Of a stretch of DNA of 64,000 nucleotides, positions 38,755-48,111 are shown one piece after another (within the stretch, counting starts at the first letter, position 1; every line of letters begins with the position of its first letter). A program made the position numbers and the translations under genes. The DNA lies in contig NZ_MDDR01000034.1 of the NCBI RefSeq assembly GCF_001870435.1, forward strand, positions 248,001-312,000, read 5' to 3'. This DNA comes from Pseudomonas costantinii (GTDB lineage Bacteria; Pseudomonadota; Gammaproteobacteria; Pseudomonadales; Pseudomonadaceae). Under the pieces are notes generated by a model. It searched no databases, had not been told where the DNA came from, and worked only from the letters and a program-made list of their open reading frames with translations.

Positions 38755-40146
38755 ATGAATCTGCCCCTGATTCTCAACTTACTGGTGTTCGTGGCCCTGT
38801 TGCTGGGCCTGGCACAAACTCGTCGTACCCACTGGAGCCTCGCCAAGAAGGTTTTATTCGCCCTCGTCCTCGGCGTGGTATTTGGTACCGTGCTGCACAC
38901 GATTTACGGTGATGGCAACCCGGTCCTCAAGGCCTCCATCGGCTGGTTTGACCTGGTCGGTAACGGGTATGTGCAGTTGCTGCAAATGATCGTGATCCCG
39001 CTGGTATTCGCCTCGATCCTCAGTGCCGTGGCGCGTCTGCATAACGCTTCGTCCCTGGGCAAGATCAGCTTCCTGACCATTGGCACTTTGCTGTTCACCA
39101 CTGCGATTGCGGCGCTGATCGGTATCGGTCTGACCAACCTGTTCGGCCTCACCGCCGAAGGCCTGGTGGCCGGCACCCAGGAAATGGCACGCCTGCAAGT
39201 GATCCAGAGCGATTACGCGGGCAAGGTCGCCGACCTGAATATCCCGCAATTGCTGCTGTCGTTCGTCCCGGCGAACCCGTTCGCCGACCTGGCCCGCGCC
39301 AAGCCGACGTCGATCATCAGCGTGGTGATTTTCGCTGCGTTCCTGGGGGTTGCCGCGTTGCAACTGCTCAAGGATGACGTGGAAAAAGGCCAAAAAGTGC
39401 TCAACGCCATCGACACCCTGCAAGCCTGGGTAATGCGCCTGGTGCGCCTGGTGATGAAGCTGACCCCTTACGGCGTATTGGCGCTGATGACCAAGGTGGT
39501 CGCCGGCTCCAACCTGCAAGACATCATCAAGCTCGGCAGTTTCGTCGTGGTGTCCTACCTGGCGTTGGGCCTGATGTTTGTGGTGCACGGCCTGCTGCTG
39601 TCGCTTGCCGGGATTAACCCGCTGCGCTTCTTCCGCAAGGTGTGGCCGGTGCTGACCTTTGCCTTCACCAGCCGTTCCAGCGCGGCGGCGATTCCGCTGA
39701 GCATTGAAGCGCAGACCCGCCGTTTGGGTATCCCGCAATCCATCGCCGGTTTCGCCGCTTCGTTCGGCGCGACCATCGGCCAGAACGGCTGCGCCGGGCT
39801 CTACCCGGCCATGCTGGCGGTGATGGTTGCGCCGACGGTGGGCATCAACCCGCTGGACCCGCTGTGGATCGCGACACTGGTGGCGATTGTGACCCTGAGT
39901 TCGGCCGGTGTGGCAGGTGTGGGCGGCGGTGCGACGTTCGCCGCGCTGATCGTACTGCCGGCCATGGGCTTGCCGGTGTCACTGGTGGCGCTGCTGATTT
40001 CCGTTGAGCCGCTGATCGACATGGGCCGTACGGCGCTGAACGTGAACGGTTCGATGACGGCGGGCGCGATTACCAGCCAGATCATGGGGCAGACGGATAA
40101 GGTGTTGTTGGATGCCGATGAGCATGCTGAGTTAGCTCAGGCCTAG
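38755..40146 (+). CDS. tcyP: L-cystine/dicarboxylate symporter family transporter (TcyP-like)
   Basis: 463 residues, the same length as E. coli TcyP. Eight or more spans plus two re-entrant loops of the DAACS family are visible: [18 protein letters not shown] (hairpin 1) and [24 protein letters not shown] residues near 310-330. It probably imports cystine with a cation. A GGAG site lies before the ATG. The divergent region to pchP (241 bp) has an AT-rich core, 38640-38700, but no assigned boxes. Confidence 0.85.
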   Translation: MNLPLILNLLVFVALLLGLAQTRRTHWSLAKKVLFALVLGVVFGTVLHTIYGDGNPVLKASIGWFDLVGNGYVQLLQMIVIPLVFASILSAVARLHNASSLGKISFLTIGTLLFTTAIAALIGIGLTNLFGLTAEGLVAGTQEMARLQVIQSDYAGKVADLNIPQLLLSFVPANPFADLARAKPTSIISVVIFAAFLGVAALQLLKDDVEKGQKVLNAIDTLQAWVMRLVRLVMKLTPYGVLALMTKVVAGSNLQDIIKLGSFVVVSYLALGLMFVVHGLLLSLAGINPLRFFRKVWPVLTFAFTSRSSAAAIPLSIEAQTRRLGIPQSIAGFAASFGATIGQNGCAGLYPAMLAVMVAPTVGINPLDPLWIATLVAIVTLSSAGVAGVGGGATFAALIVLPAMGLPVSLVALLISVEPLIDMGRTALNVNGSMTAGAITSQIMGQTDKVLLDADEHAELAQA

Positions 40147-40159
40147 AGCCCTAGATCGT

Positions 40160-40192
40160 AGATCGTTCCCACGCTCCGCGTGGGAACGATCT
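40160..40192. repeat. Solo family A palindrome
   Basis: AGATCGTTCCCACGC...GCGTGGGAACGATCT, 33 bp, between convergent tcyP and folA. It is a good hairpin with no T-run. Confidence 0.88.
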
Positions 40193-40199
40193 TATGTTC

Positions 40200-40712
40200 T
40201 TAGGCTTTTTCCCAAACCTCGAAGTTGTACGCCGGCTTGTCACCCTCAGCCGGGTTCTCCAGGTTCGACACCAGCTTCCACTGGCCCCGATCAAACTCCG
40301 GAAACCATGCATCCCCTTCCGGGCTCAACGCCACCCGCGTCAAATACAGGCGGTCCGCCTGCTCCAGCCCCTGCGCATACAACTGCGCACCACCGATCAG
40401 CATCAGCTCATTCACGCCCTGCTCCAGCGCCCACGCCTCAGCGCGCTCCACCGCCGCTTCCAATGACGGAAAAACTTCCGCACCTTCAAGCTTAAGATCG
40501 GTCTGACGGCTGACCACAATGTTCAAGCGCCCCGGCAACGGTCGCCCCAGGGAGTCCCAGGTCTTGCGCCCCATGATGATCGGCTTGCCGAGCGTGGTGG
40601 CCTTGAAATATTTGAAATCCCCCGGCAAATGCCAGGGCATGCTGTTGTCGACGCCGATCACACGGTTTTCACCGAGGGCTGCGATCAGGCTTAAAGGGAG
40701 AGTATTTTTCAT
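40200..40712 (-). CDS. folA: Dihydrofolate reductase
   Basis: 170 residues from the ATG at 40712. Motifs are SLIAALGENRVIGVDNSMPWHLPGDF, then GRKTWDSLGRPLPGR. It reduces dihydrofolate to tetrahydrofolate for thymidylate synthesis (thyA at 53119 is not adjacent). Longer upstream start codons are not supported. Confidence 0.97.
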   Translation of the reverse strand: MKNTLPLSLIAALGENRVIGVDNSMPWHLPGDFKYFKATTLGKPIIMGRKTWDSLGRPLPGRLNIVVSRQTDLKLEGAEVFPSLEAAVERAEAWALEQGVNELMLIGGAQLYAQGLEQADRLYLTRVALSPEGDAWFPEFDRGQWKLVSNLENPAEGDKPAYNFEVWEKA

Positions 40713-40802
40713 GGCGACGAGAATACCAGAGCCACGCGCGGCATACCCCAACCGGCTGAACAGCGGTTATGCTCAGACCTCACTTGCTCAACAGGACGGC
40801 GC

Positions 40803-42182
40803 GTGACTGCACTGAACCCCCTGCACAAACTCTGGCTGACAGAAACCGTGCGCCTGCGTGAAGAACACGCCGGCCCCCTGGAAGACCTGGAAGCCAACCG
40901 CCTGGCCCGCACGGCCGGTGGCGACTTACCGACGCGCATTCAACAGCGCGCCCTGCACCTGGCCGAGCGCGATGGCCTGACCGCCGCCCTCACCCGCTGG
41001 CTGCAAGGTGCGCGTTTGGCGCTGGTGCTGCTGGCGGTGGTGGCCATTGTCAGCGGTGCCGGGCTGGCGTTTGCCGCGCTGGGTAACGGTTTGACCCCGG
41101 TGAATGTGTTCTGGGCCCTGGGCAGTCTGCTCGGCTTGAACCTGATCCTGCTGACAAGCTGGGCCCTGGGCCTGTTGTTTGCCGGTGAACACGGCGCCAG
41201 CCTGGGGCGACTGTGGTTGTGGCTCAGCGAAAAACTTGCCCGAGATGCCAAGGCCGCACAGTTGGCACCCGCGCTTTTGCTGTTGCTGCAACGCCAGAAG
41301 CTCAACCGCTGGGCCGTCGGCATACTGGTCAACAGCCTGTGGTTGCTCGCGTTGCTCAGTGCGATGGTGATTCTGCTGACGCTGCTGGCCACTCGGCGCT
41401 ACGGCTTTGTGTGGGAAACCACCATCCTTGGCGCCGATACCTTTGTCGCCGTGACCCAGGCCCTCGGCACCTTGCCCGCCCTGCTGGGCTTCAACGTGCC
41501 GACGGTCGAGATGATCCGCGCCAGCGGCGACTTCGCCCTCAATATCGAAAGCGCCCGACAAGCCTGGGCCGCGTGGCTGGTAGGCGTGTTGCTGGTCTAC
41601 GGCCTGCTGCCCCGGTTGATCCTCGCCCTGCTGTGCCTGTGGCGCTGGAAACGCGGGCGCGCCGCACTGCGCCTGGACCTCAACCTGCCCGGTTACAGCC
41701 AACTGCGCGAACGCCTGATGCCCAGCAGTGAACGGCTTGGGGTCAACGATGCGGCGCCGGAGCAGTTGCACCACGTCAGCGGCGGCGTCAGCGAATTGGA
41801 AAGCGACGGCGCCCTGCTGGTGGCGATCGAGCTGGATGATCAACACCCCTGGCCGCCCAAACTGCCGCACAGTGTAAAAAACGCCGGTATTCTCGATAGC
41901 CGCGAATCGCGCAACAAACTGCTGGAACAACTCACCCGCTTCCCACCTGCGCGCCTGGCCATCGCCTGCGACCCGCGCCGCTCACCCGACCGTGGCAGCC
42001 TGGCGCTGATCGCCGAGCTGGCGCGCAGTGCCACCGCCACCCGCGTGTGGCTGCTGCAAGCCCCGCCCGGCCAGGCGCTGGATGCCGAGCGCCTGGGCGA
42101 CTGGCACGCCGCGCTGCAACAACTCGAGTTGCCCTTCGCCGACTGCGCGCCGCTCAATTGGTTGGAGACCGGTCATGACTAA
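40803..42182 (+). CDS. DUF2868 membrane protein
   Basis: 459 residues from a GTG start. Spans lie at about 60-85, 95-120 and 160-210, and a cytoplasmic domain occupies residues 300-459. Its function is unknown. The stop overlaps the next start by 8 bp. In many gammaproteobacteria a DUF3482 GTPase gene follows, as here, suggesting one complex. Confidence 0.87.
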   Translation: MTALNPLHKLWLTETVRLREEHAGPLEDLEANRLARTAGGDLPTRIQQRALHLAERDGLTAALTRWLQGARLALVLLAVVAIVSGAGLAFAALGNGLTPVNVFWALGSLLGLNLILLTSWALGLLFAGEHGASLGRLWLWLSEKLARDAKAAQLAPALLLLLQRQKLNRWAVGILVNSLWLLALLSAMVILLTLLATRRYGFVWETTILGADTFVAVTQALGTLPALLGFNVPTVEMIRASGDFALNIESARQAWAAWLVGVLLVYGLLPRLILALLCLWRWKRGRAALRLDLNLPGYSQLRERLMPSSERLGVNDAAPEQLHHVSGGVSELESDGALLVAIELDDQHPWPPKLPHSVKNAGILDSRESRNKLLEQLTRFPPARLAIACDPRRSPDRGSLALIAELARSATATRVWLLQAPPGQALDAERLGDWHAALQQLELPFADCAPLNWLETGHD

Positions 42183-43542
42183 GCCACTGAAACTCGCCGT
42201 GGTCGGCCACACCAATGTCGGCAAAACCTCGCTGCTGCGCACGCTGACCCGTGACGTGGGTTTCGGCGAGGTGTCCCATCGCCCCAGCACCACGCGGCAT
42301 GTCGAAGGCGCGCGTTTGTCGGTCGACGGAGAAGCCTTGCTGGAGCTGTACGACACACCGGGCCTGGAAGATGCCATCGCCCTGCTCGATTACCTGGAAC
42401 GCCTGGATCGCCCCGGCGAACGCCTCGACGGCCCGGCACGCTTGGCGCGCTTCCTGGAAGGCAGCGAAGCGCGCCAACGGTTCGAACAGGAAGCCAAGGT
42501 GCTGCGCCAACTGCTGGCCTCCGACGCCGGCCTGTATGTGATCGACGCCCGCGAACCGGTGCTGGCCAAGTACCGCGATGAGCTGCAAGTGCTCGCCAGT
42601 TGCGGCAAGCCATTGCTGCCGGTGCTCAATTTCGTCAGCAGCAGCGACCACCGCGAGCCGGACTGGCGTGAGGCCCTGGCGCGCCTAGGCCTGCATGCGT
42701 TGGTGCGTTTCGACAGCGTGGCGCCGCCCGAAGACGGCGAACGTCGGCTGTATGAAAGCCTGGCCCTGCTGCTGGAAAATGCTCGGCCGCAGCTGGAGCG
42801 GTTAATTATTGACCAGGAAGCCCAACGCCAGGCCCGCCAGCAAAGCGCCGCGCGGTTGATCGCCGAGCTGCTGATCGACTGCGCCGCCTGCCGCCGCAGC
42901 GTGGTCACAGAAGATGAACCGCAAGCCATCAGTGACTTGCGCAAAGCCGTGCGCCAACGTGAGCAAAAGTGCGTTGAAGCCTTGCTCAAACTGTTCGGCT
43001 TCCGCCCGCAGGATGCCGCCGCCAGCGACTTGCCGCTGCTGGATGGCCGCTGGGGCGATGACTTGTTCAACCCGGAAACCCTCAAACAACTTGGCGTACG
43101 CGTCGGTGGCGGAATCGCCGCAGGTGCAGCGGCCGGTGCCGGTGTGGACCTGCTGGTCGGTGGCCTGACCCTCGGCGCCGCCGCCCTGGCTGGCGCGATT
43201 GCCGGTGGTGCGCTGCAAACTGCCCGCAGCTACGGCAGCCGCCTGCTGGGCAAGATCAAGGGCCAACGCGAGCTGACCGTCGACGACAGCGTGTTGCGCC
43301 TGCTCGCCCTGCGCCAACGCCAGTTGCTCAAGGCTCTGAACCTGCGTGGCCACGCGGCGATGCACAGCATCAAGGTCGACACACCCCAGGACAAAACCTG
43401 GCGTGAAGGCAAACTGCCGGACGCACTGCACAAAGCTCGCGCCCACCCGCAATGGTCGTCGCTCAACCCCCACGCCAAACTCAGCCAAGCTGAGCGCCAG
43501 GAGCAGGTCGAAGCCCTGGCCCAGCGCCTCGACGAAACCTAA
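42175..43542 (+). CDS. DUF3482 Era-like GTPase
   Basis: 455 residues from the ATG at 42175. G1 is GHTNVGKTS (11-19) and G3 is DTPG (60-63). The expected NKxD (G4) reads N-F-V-S at 152-155, so the guanine-selecting Asp is absent. A glycine-rich hydrophobic stretch at 311-346 looks like a glycine zipper that could enter membranes. The DUF3482 domain follows. The stop overlaps the convergent HD gene by 4 bp. Confidence 0.87.
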   Translation: MTKPLKLAVVGHTNVGKTSLLRTLTRDVGFGEVSHRPSTTRHVEGARLSVDGEALLELYDTPGLEDAIALLDYLERLDRPGERLDGPARLARFLEGSEARQRFEQEAKVLRQLLASDAGLYVIDAREPVLAKYRDELQVLASCGKPLLPVLNFVSSSDHREPDWREALARLGLHALVRFDSVAPPEDGERRLYESLALLLENARPQLERLIIDQEAQRQARQQSAARLIAELLIDCAACRRSVVTEDEPQAISDLRKAVRQREQKCVEALLKLFGFRPQDAAASDLPLLDGRWGDDLFNPETLKQLGVRVGGGIAAGAAAGAGVDLLVGGLTLGAAALAGAIAGGALQTARSYGSRLLGKIKGQRELTVDDSVLRLLALRQRQLLKALNLRGHAAMHSIKVDTPQDKTWREGKLPDALHKARAHPQWSSLNPHAKLSQAERQEQVEALAQRLDET

Positions 43543-44093
43543 GCCACCAACACTCGCCGGGCCTTGGCCTTGAGCACTTCCAGGTCGAGCACCGGCACGT
43601 GCATTTCCTTGGCCTGTTCGTCCCAGTGGCGCATGCGCAAACTCACGGCGCAGAGTGGGTCCTGCTCGAAGGACTGGGCTTCCTCGGCGTTCATGACGCC
43701 GCCCTGGTAAGCCAGGGTGCGGCGGCTGGCTTCGCTCAGGCGGGCGTAATAGCCTGGCTGGCTGAACGTCAGGTAGCGCTTGGCTTGCACGTGATACTCC
43801 ACCAGCTTTGCCAAGCGTTCGCTGAACCCCACACGGCGCAAATAATCCGCACCCAGCCGCTCATGGCTGACAACGCCATAACCGCCCATGTTCTCGCCGC
43901 CCTGGCCGCAAAGATGCCCGATGTCGTGGAAAAACGCGGCCAGCACCACTTCATCGTCAAAGCCTTCGGCCATCGCCCGTTGCGCCGCCTGGGACATATG
44001 TTCGATCTGCGACACCGGCTCGCCGATGTAATCCGCCGTACCGTGCCGCTCGTACAAATCGAAGACTTCGGCAATCGCCCGCTCTCGGTTCAT
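43539..44093 (-). CDS. PhnZ-like HD-domain di-iron oxygenase of a phosphonate cluster
   Basis: 184 residues from the ATG at 44093, which overlaps the stop of the FAD oxidoreductase (ATGA). Compared with PhnZ (from memory), the ligands match: H32, H56-D57, H77, H101 and D158, equal to PhnZ H34, H58, D59, H80, H104 and D161. The substrate residues Y22, E25, H60 and K105 match Y24, E27, H62 and K108. PhnZ and TmpB split alpha-hydroxy-aminophosphonates to amino acid and phosphate. No PhnY/TmpA hydroxylase is nearby. Confidence 0.82.
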   Translation of the reverse strand: MNRERAIAEVFDLYERHGTADYIGEPVSQIEHMSQAAQRAMAEGFDDEVVLAAFFHDIGHLCGQGGENMGGYGVVSHERLGADYLRRVGFSERLAKLVEYHVQAKRYLTFSQPGYYARLSEASRRTLAYQGGVMNAEEAQSFEQDPLCAVSLRMRHWDEQAKEMHVPVLDLEVLKAKARRVLVA

Positions 44094-45220
44094 GCCGTCG
44101 CACCCCACAATGCACGGATGTTTCGCTCGGCCATCGCCGGCCCCACGCTCATGCCCACGCCGGTGTGCATCAACGCCGCACTCACCCCCGGCGCAGCGCG
44201 CAGGAACGAAAACGGCCCGAGCCCACGCGAGCCATAGACGCCCTGCCAACGCTCCACCACCTGGATTTTGCAACCCAGGGTCTGCTCGGCCAATTCGATC
44301 ATCCAGTCATCGACCTGCTCGGCATTGAACGGCGACGCATCGCTGCCGTAGTCATGGGAGTCGCCGATAATCAGCTCGCCATGGGGCGTCGGACTGATCA
44401 GCAGGTGAATCCCATGCTCATGCAAATACGGCGCTTCACGCAGGATTTGCGCCTGCACCGGCGCGGCTTCCGGCAGATCGGCAAAGGCGCCGTAGTGCAC
44501 GCAACTCAATCCGGTCAGCAAGGCGTGTTGCAGGTTGAGATTGACCGCTGGCCGGGCACGCAGCATTTGCAGGCGACAAATACTCGGGTTGAGTTCGGCC
44601 ATCGATTCGGCCAGCAGGGTTTGGTAATCGTGGCCGGAGCAGACGATGATCTGCTCACCACGAAAGCTGCCTGCCGTGCTGTGCAACTGGCCCGGTTCAA
44701 CGTCGCGTACCAGGGTGGAAAAGTGAAACTCCACCTTCAACTCACTGCGAAGGTAGTTGATCAGCGCCGGGATCGCCTCCCGCGAATACAGCTGTTGGTC
44801 GTCCTTGCCATGCAACGCGGCGCGGTGATGGCGGAACTGGCCGCCATACAAGTCCTTCATCGCCGCGCCTTGCAGCAGTTCGACGTTGTAGCCGTGCGCT
44901 TGGGCGCGACCGGCGCAGAAGGCTTCCAACAGATGCTCTTCGGCCTCGGTGCGGGCGAACAGGTACGAGCCATTGCGCTTGAGCTGCAGGCCTGCAACCT
45001 GCGCCCAATGGCCCCAGATATCACGGCTTTCCCGCGCGAGGTCGAGCATCGGCCCGGGCGGTTGACCGGTGACCAACGCCTGGCCAAAGTTGCGTACCGA
45101 GGCGCCCAACGGTGTGGCGCTGCGCTCGAATACCTTGACCTTGAGGCCGCGCTTGGCGGCCGCATAGGCGTGGGACAAGCCGAGGATGCCGGCGCCGACA
45201 ATTAACAGATCACTACTCAT
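44090..45220 (-). CDS. FAD-dependent aminophosphonate oxidoreductase (TIGR03364 type)
   Basis: 376 residues from the ATG at 45220. The N-terminal Rossmann motif is LIVGAGILGLSHAYAAAKRG, as in glycine-oxidase-like enzymes. The family is found in phosphonate clusters; related enzymes oxidise N-methyl-aminoethylphosphonate, and some AEP, to phosphonoacetaldehyde. The position between a phosphonate importer and a PhnZ-like gene supports this. The exact substrate is inferred. Confidence 0.83.
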   Translation of the reverse strand: MSSDLLIVGAGILGLSHAYAAAKRGLKVKVFERSATPLGASVRNFGQALVTGQPPGPMLDLARESRDIWGHWAQVAGLQLKRNGSYLFARTEAEEHLLEAFCAGRAQAHGYNVELLQGAAMKDLYGGQFRHHRAALHGKDDQQLYSREAIPALINYLRSELKVEFHFSTLVRDVEPGQLHSTAGSFRGEQIIVCSGHDYQTLLAESMAELNPSICRLQMLRARPAVNLNLQHALLTGLSCVHYGAFADLPEAAPVQAQILREAPYLHEHGIHLLISPTPHGELIIGDSHDYGSDASPFNAEQVDDWMIELAEQTLGCKIQVVERWQGVYGSRGLGPFSFLRAAPGVSAALMHTGVGMSVGPAMAERNIRALWGATA

Positions 45221-45230
45221 GCATTCCTCT

Positions 45231-45342
45231 CGCTCCCCACGCTCCGCGTGGGAATGCATCCTGTGACGTTATGCGTCACGTTTTTCAAGAGCGGACGCAG
45301 AGCGTCCTGGCCGGCATTCCCACGCGGAGCGTGGGAACGATC
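45231..45342. repeat. 112-bp compound palindromic repeat (family A, copy 4) within the phosphonate cluster
   Basis: It lies between the FAD oxidoreductase and binding-protein genes, starting 3 bp from the binding protein's stop (45345). The first end is slightly diverged (CGCTCCCCACGCTCC). It is in a tandem gene pair, not a convergent one. Confidence 0.88.
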
Positions 45343-45344
45343 AG

Positions 45345-46361
45345 TTACTGTTTTTCCGACTTGCCGTCATAGCGCTTGCGCCATTCAGTCAGGATGCTGT
45401 CGCGGTTTTTCGAGGCCCAGGCGAAGTCGTTCTTGATCAGCCGCTGCTCGTAGTCAGCCGGCAATTCGGTCTGCGGCTTGGCAATGCCAGGCTGGGCAAG
45501 AACAGCGAAGTTGTCCTTGTACAGCTCCATCGCCGCAGGGCTTGCGGAGAAGTCGGCGAGTTTTTTCGCGGCATCCGCGTGGGCTGTGCCCTTGATCACG
45601 GCCGTCGCTTCGATGTCCCAACCCAGGCCTTCTTTCGGCAGGATGATGTCCAGCGGTGCGCCCTGGCGCTTGAGTTGAACCGCCGGGTATTCGAACGAAA
45701 TACCAATCGGGAACTCACCGGATGCCGCCAGCTTGCACGGCTTGGAACCGGAGTGAACGTACTGGCCGATGTTCTGGTGCAGGTCGTCCATGTACTGCCA
45801 GCCCTGCTTCTCGCCGAAGGTTTGCAACCAGGCGCTCACGTCCAGGAAGCCGGTGCCGGATGACGCCGGGTTCGGCATCACGATCTTGCCTTTGTACTCA
45901 GGCTTGGTCAGGTCTTGCCAGCTCACGGGTTTGGTCAGGCCCTGTTTCTCGGCCTCGACGGTGTTGAAGCAAATGGTGGCGGCCCAGACGTCCATGCCGA
46001 CCCAGGCTGGCGGGTTGGCGGGGTCGCGGTAGTTCTTGCCAATCTTGTCCAAGTCCTTGGGCGCGTAGTTGTCCAACATGCCCTGCTGGTCGAGGATCGC
46101 CAGGCTCGACGCGGCCAGGCCCCACACCACATCGGCTTGCGGGCGATCTTTTTCCGCCAGCAGCTTGGCGGTGATGATGCCGGTGGAGTCGCGTACCCAT
46201 TTGATTTCGACGTCGGGGTTCTGTTTTTCAAACGCTTGCTTGTAGGTCTTCAACTGCTCGGCTTCAAGGGCCGTGTACACGGTCAACTCGGTTTTGGCGG
46301 CGAAGGCATTCAGGCTGAACGCAGTGAGCACAGCAGCGGCTAACGCCAGGGGCTTGAACAT
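45345..46361 (-). CDS. 2-aminoethylphosphonate-type ABC transporter binding protein
   Basis: 338 residues with a signal peptide of 21 residues (ending NAFAA). The fold is of the iron/2-AEP-binding type (TELTVYTALEAEQLKTYKQAFEKQNPDVEIKWV, and STGII binding segment). It matches the family TIGR03261 (PhnS2). It is followed by a hairpin repeat that could stabilise its part of the mRNA. Confidence 0.88.
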   Translation of the reverse strand: MFKPLALAAAVLTAFSLNAFAAKTELTVYTALEAEQLKTYKQAFEKQNPDVEIKWVRDSTGIITAKLLAEKDRPQADVVWGLAASSLAILDQQGMLDNYAPKDLDKIGKNYRDPANPPAWVGMDVWAATICFNTVEAEKQGLTKPVSWQDLTKPEYKGKIVMPNPASSGTGFLDVSAWLQTFGEKQGWQYMDDLHQNIGQYVHSGSKPCKLAASGEFPIGISFEYPAVQLKRQGAPLDIILPKEGLGWDIEATAVIKGTAHADAAKKLADFSASPAAMELYKDNFAVLAQPGIAKPQTELPADYEQRLIKNDFAWASKNRDSILTEWRKRYDGKSEKQ

Positions 46362-46385
46362 GGTGCATTCCTCTAAAGGGCAGGT

Positions 46386-48110
46386 TTATTGACCGGGCGC
46401 GGTTTGGCGCCAAGCTTGGGAGCGGCGCAACGCGCCACGTGATGCCCACGCCAGCAGCAGCGAAACGCCGGCTGAGGTGAACAGGATCAGGGTGGACATG
46501 GCCGCGGCGCCGCCCACATTGCCGGCGTCGTCCATGTTCAACACGGCGACGGCGGCGAGGATGGTGTCGGGGCTGTAGAGGAAGATGGCGGCCGACACGG
46601 TGGTCATCGCCGACACAAACAGGTAGCGCACGATGTCCAGCAACGCCGGCAGGCAAATCGGCACAGTGACGCGCAAATAGTGGCGGTACAGCGGCGCCTT
46701 GAGCGACAGCGCGGCGGCTTCGAACTCGGCGTCCAGTTGGCGCAGGGCCGTGGTGGCGGTCATCTGTGCGGTGGTCAAATAGTGAGCAATGGTGCACACC
46801 ACCAGCAGGGTCATGGTCCCGTAGAACACATGCAGCGGGTTGCCATTGAGATTGAAAAAGAACACGTAGCCCAGGCCCAGCACCAACCCCGGCACGGCCA
46901 TCGGCACAAAACTGAGCATGCGCAGCGCCAGGTTCAGGCCTTTCTGGCCCTTGGTCTTTTCCATCAAGTAGGCGCCGGTGAAGATCAGCACGCTGCCGAC
47001 CAACGCCGTACACAAGGCCATGCTCAGGCTGTTGCGATAGGCCAGCCAACCGCCACCGGCCGTGTCTTCGAACTGGTAGTGGTTGAGCGACAGCGACAGG
47101 TTGTAAGGCCAGAACTTCACCAGCGAGGAATACACCGCCATGCCGAACACCAGCAACAACACCGCGCAGATCAGCAGCACGATGGCCAGGTAGCAGCCGT
47201 CTCGCAGCCGCGACGGTGCCGGTTGGAACACCTGGGCGCGGCCACTCATGGAGTCGCCGTGACGGCGGCGCAGCCAGGCATCGACACCAAAGCTGAACAG
47301 CGCGGGCAACAACAACACCATGCCGATCAACGCACCGCGACCGAACTGTTGCTGGCCGACCACCGCTTTGTAGGCCTCCAGCGCCAGCACCTGATAATCC
47401 CCACCGACCACCACGGGCACCCCGAAGTCGGTGATAGTCAGGGTGAACACCAGGCAAAACGCCGCAAACACCGCCTGACGCGTGGCCGGCCAAGTGATGC
47501 TGCGAAATGCCCGGGCCGGGCTGGCGCCCATGCTTGAGGCGGCGTCGAACAGACGCGCATCCGCCAATGACAACGCCGACAGCAGAATCATCAAGGCATG
47601 CGGAAAGGTGTAGATCACTTCGCCAAGCACAATCCCCCAGAAGCCGTAGATATTGTCCGAGAGTAACCCGCGCAACATGCCCTGGTTACCGAACAGGTAA
47701 ACCAGCGCAATCCCCGGCAGCATCGACGGCGCCATCAACGGCAGCAGCGACATGCCGCGCCAGATCGCCTTGCCGGGAATCAACGTGCGTTGCAAGGCGT
47801 AGGCAAACAGGTAGGCCAGGGGTACGACGATGGCCGCCACGCTGAGGGAAACTTTCAGGCTATTGCCCAGCAGCCAATGGAAGTTGTCGCTGGTGACCAA
47901 TTCCCGCGCCGCCGCCAAGCCGCCGCCTTGCCCGGCTTCACTGCTGAAGCCGCGCCAGAAGATCGCCAGCAACGGCAGTAGCACGGCCACGCCCAGCAAA
48001 CACAGCCAGAGCAGCTTGCCGCCGACGACAAAAATGCGGTCGCCCCATTCGGCGCGGGAAACCTGGCGAGCCACGTGGTCGGGTATCGGCAAAGTCATAT
48101 CGGCGGCCAT
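46386..48110 (-). CDS. 2-aminoethylphosphonate-type ABC transporter permease, double length
   Basis: 574 residues from the ATG at 48110, or 570 from 48098. It is a fusion of two permease halves, each with about six spans and its own EAA loop (AASSMGASPARAF in the first, EFEAAALSLKAPLYRHY in the second). One gene thus encodes the whole channel. This is the layout of the PhnU2 family (TIGR03262). Confidence 0.9.
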   Translation of the reverse strand: MAADMTLPIPDHVARQVSRAEWGDRIFVVGGKLLWLCLLGVAVLLPLLAIFWRGFSSEAGQGGGLAAARELVTSDNFHWLLGNSLKVSLSVAAIVVPLAYLFAYALQRTLIPGKAIWRGMSLLPLMAPSMLPGIALVYLFGNQGMLRGLLSDNIYGFWGIVLGEVIYTFPHALMILLSALSLADARLFDAASSMGASPARAFRSITWPATRQAVFAAFCLVFTLTITDFGVPVVVGGDYQVLALEAYKAVVGQQQFGRGALIGMVLLLPALFSFGVDAWLRRRHGDSMSGRAQVFQPAPSRLRDGCYLAIVLLICAVLLLVFGMAVYSSLVKFWPYNLSLSLNHYQFEDTAGGGWLAYRNSLSMALCTALVGSVLIFTGAYLMEKTKGQKGLNLALRMLSFVPMAVPGLVLGLGYVFFFNLNGNPLHVFYGTMTLLVVCTIAHYLTTAQMTATTALRQLDAEFEAAALSLKAPLYRHYLRVTVPICLPALLDIVRYLFVSAMTTVSAAIFLYSPDTILAAVAVLNMDDAGNVGGAAAMSTLILFTSAGVSLLLAWASRGALRRSQAWRQTAPGQ

Positions 48111-48111
48111 C

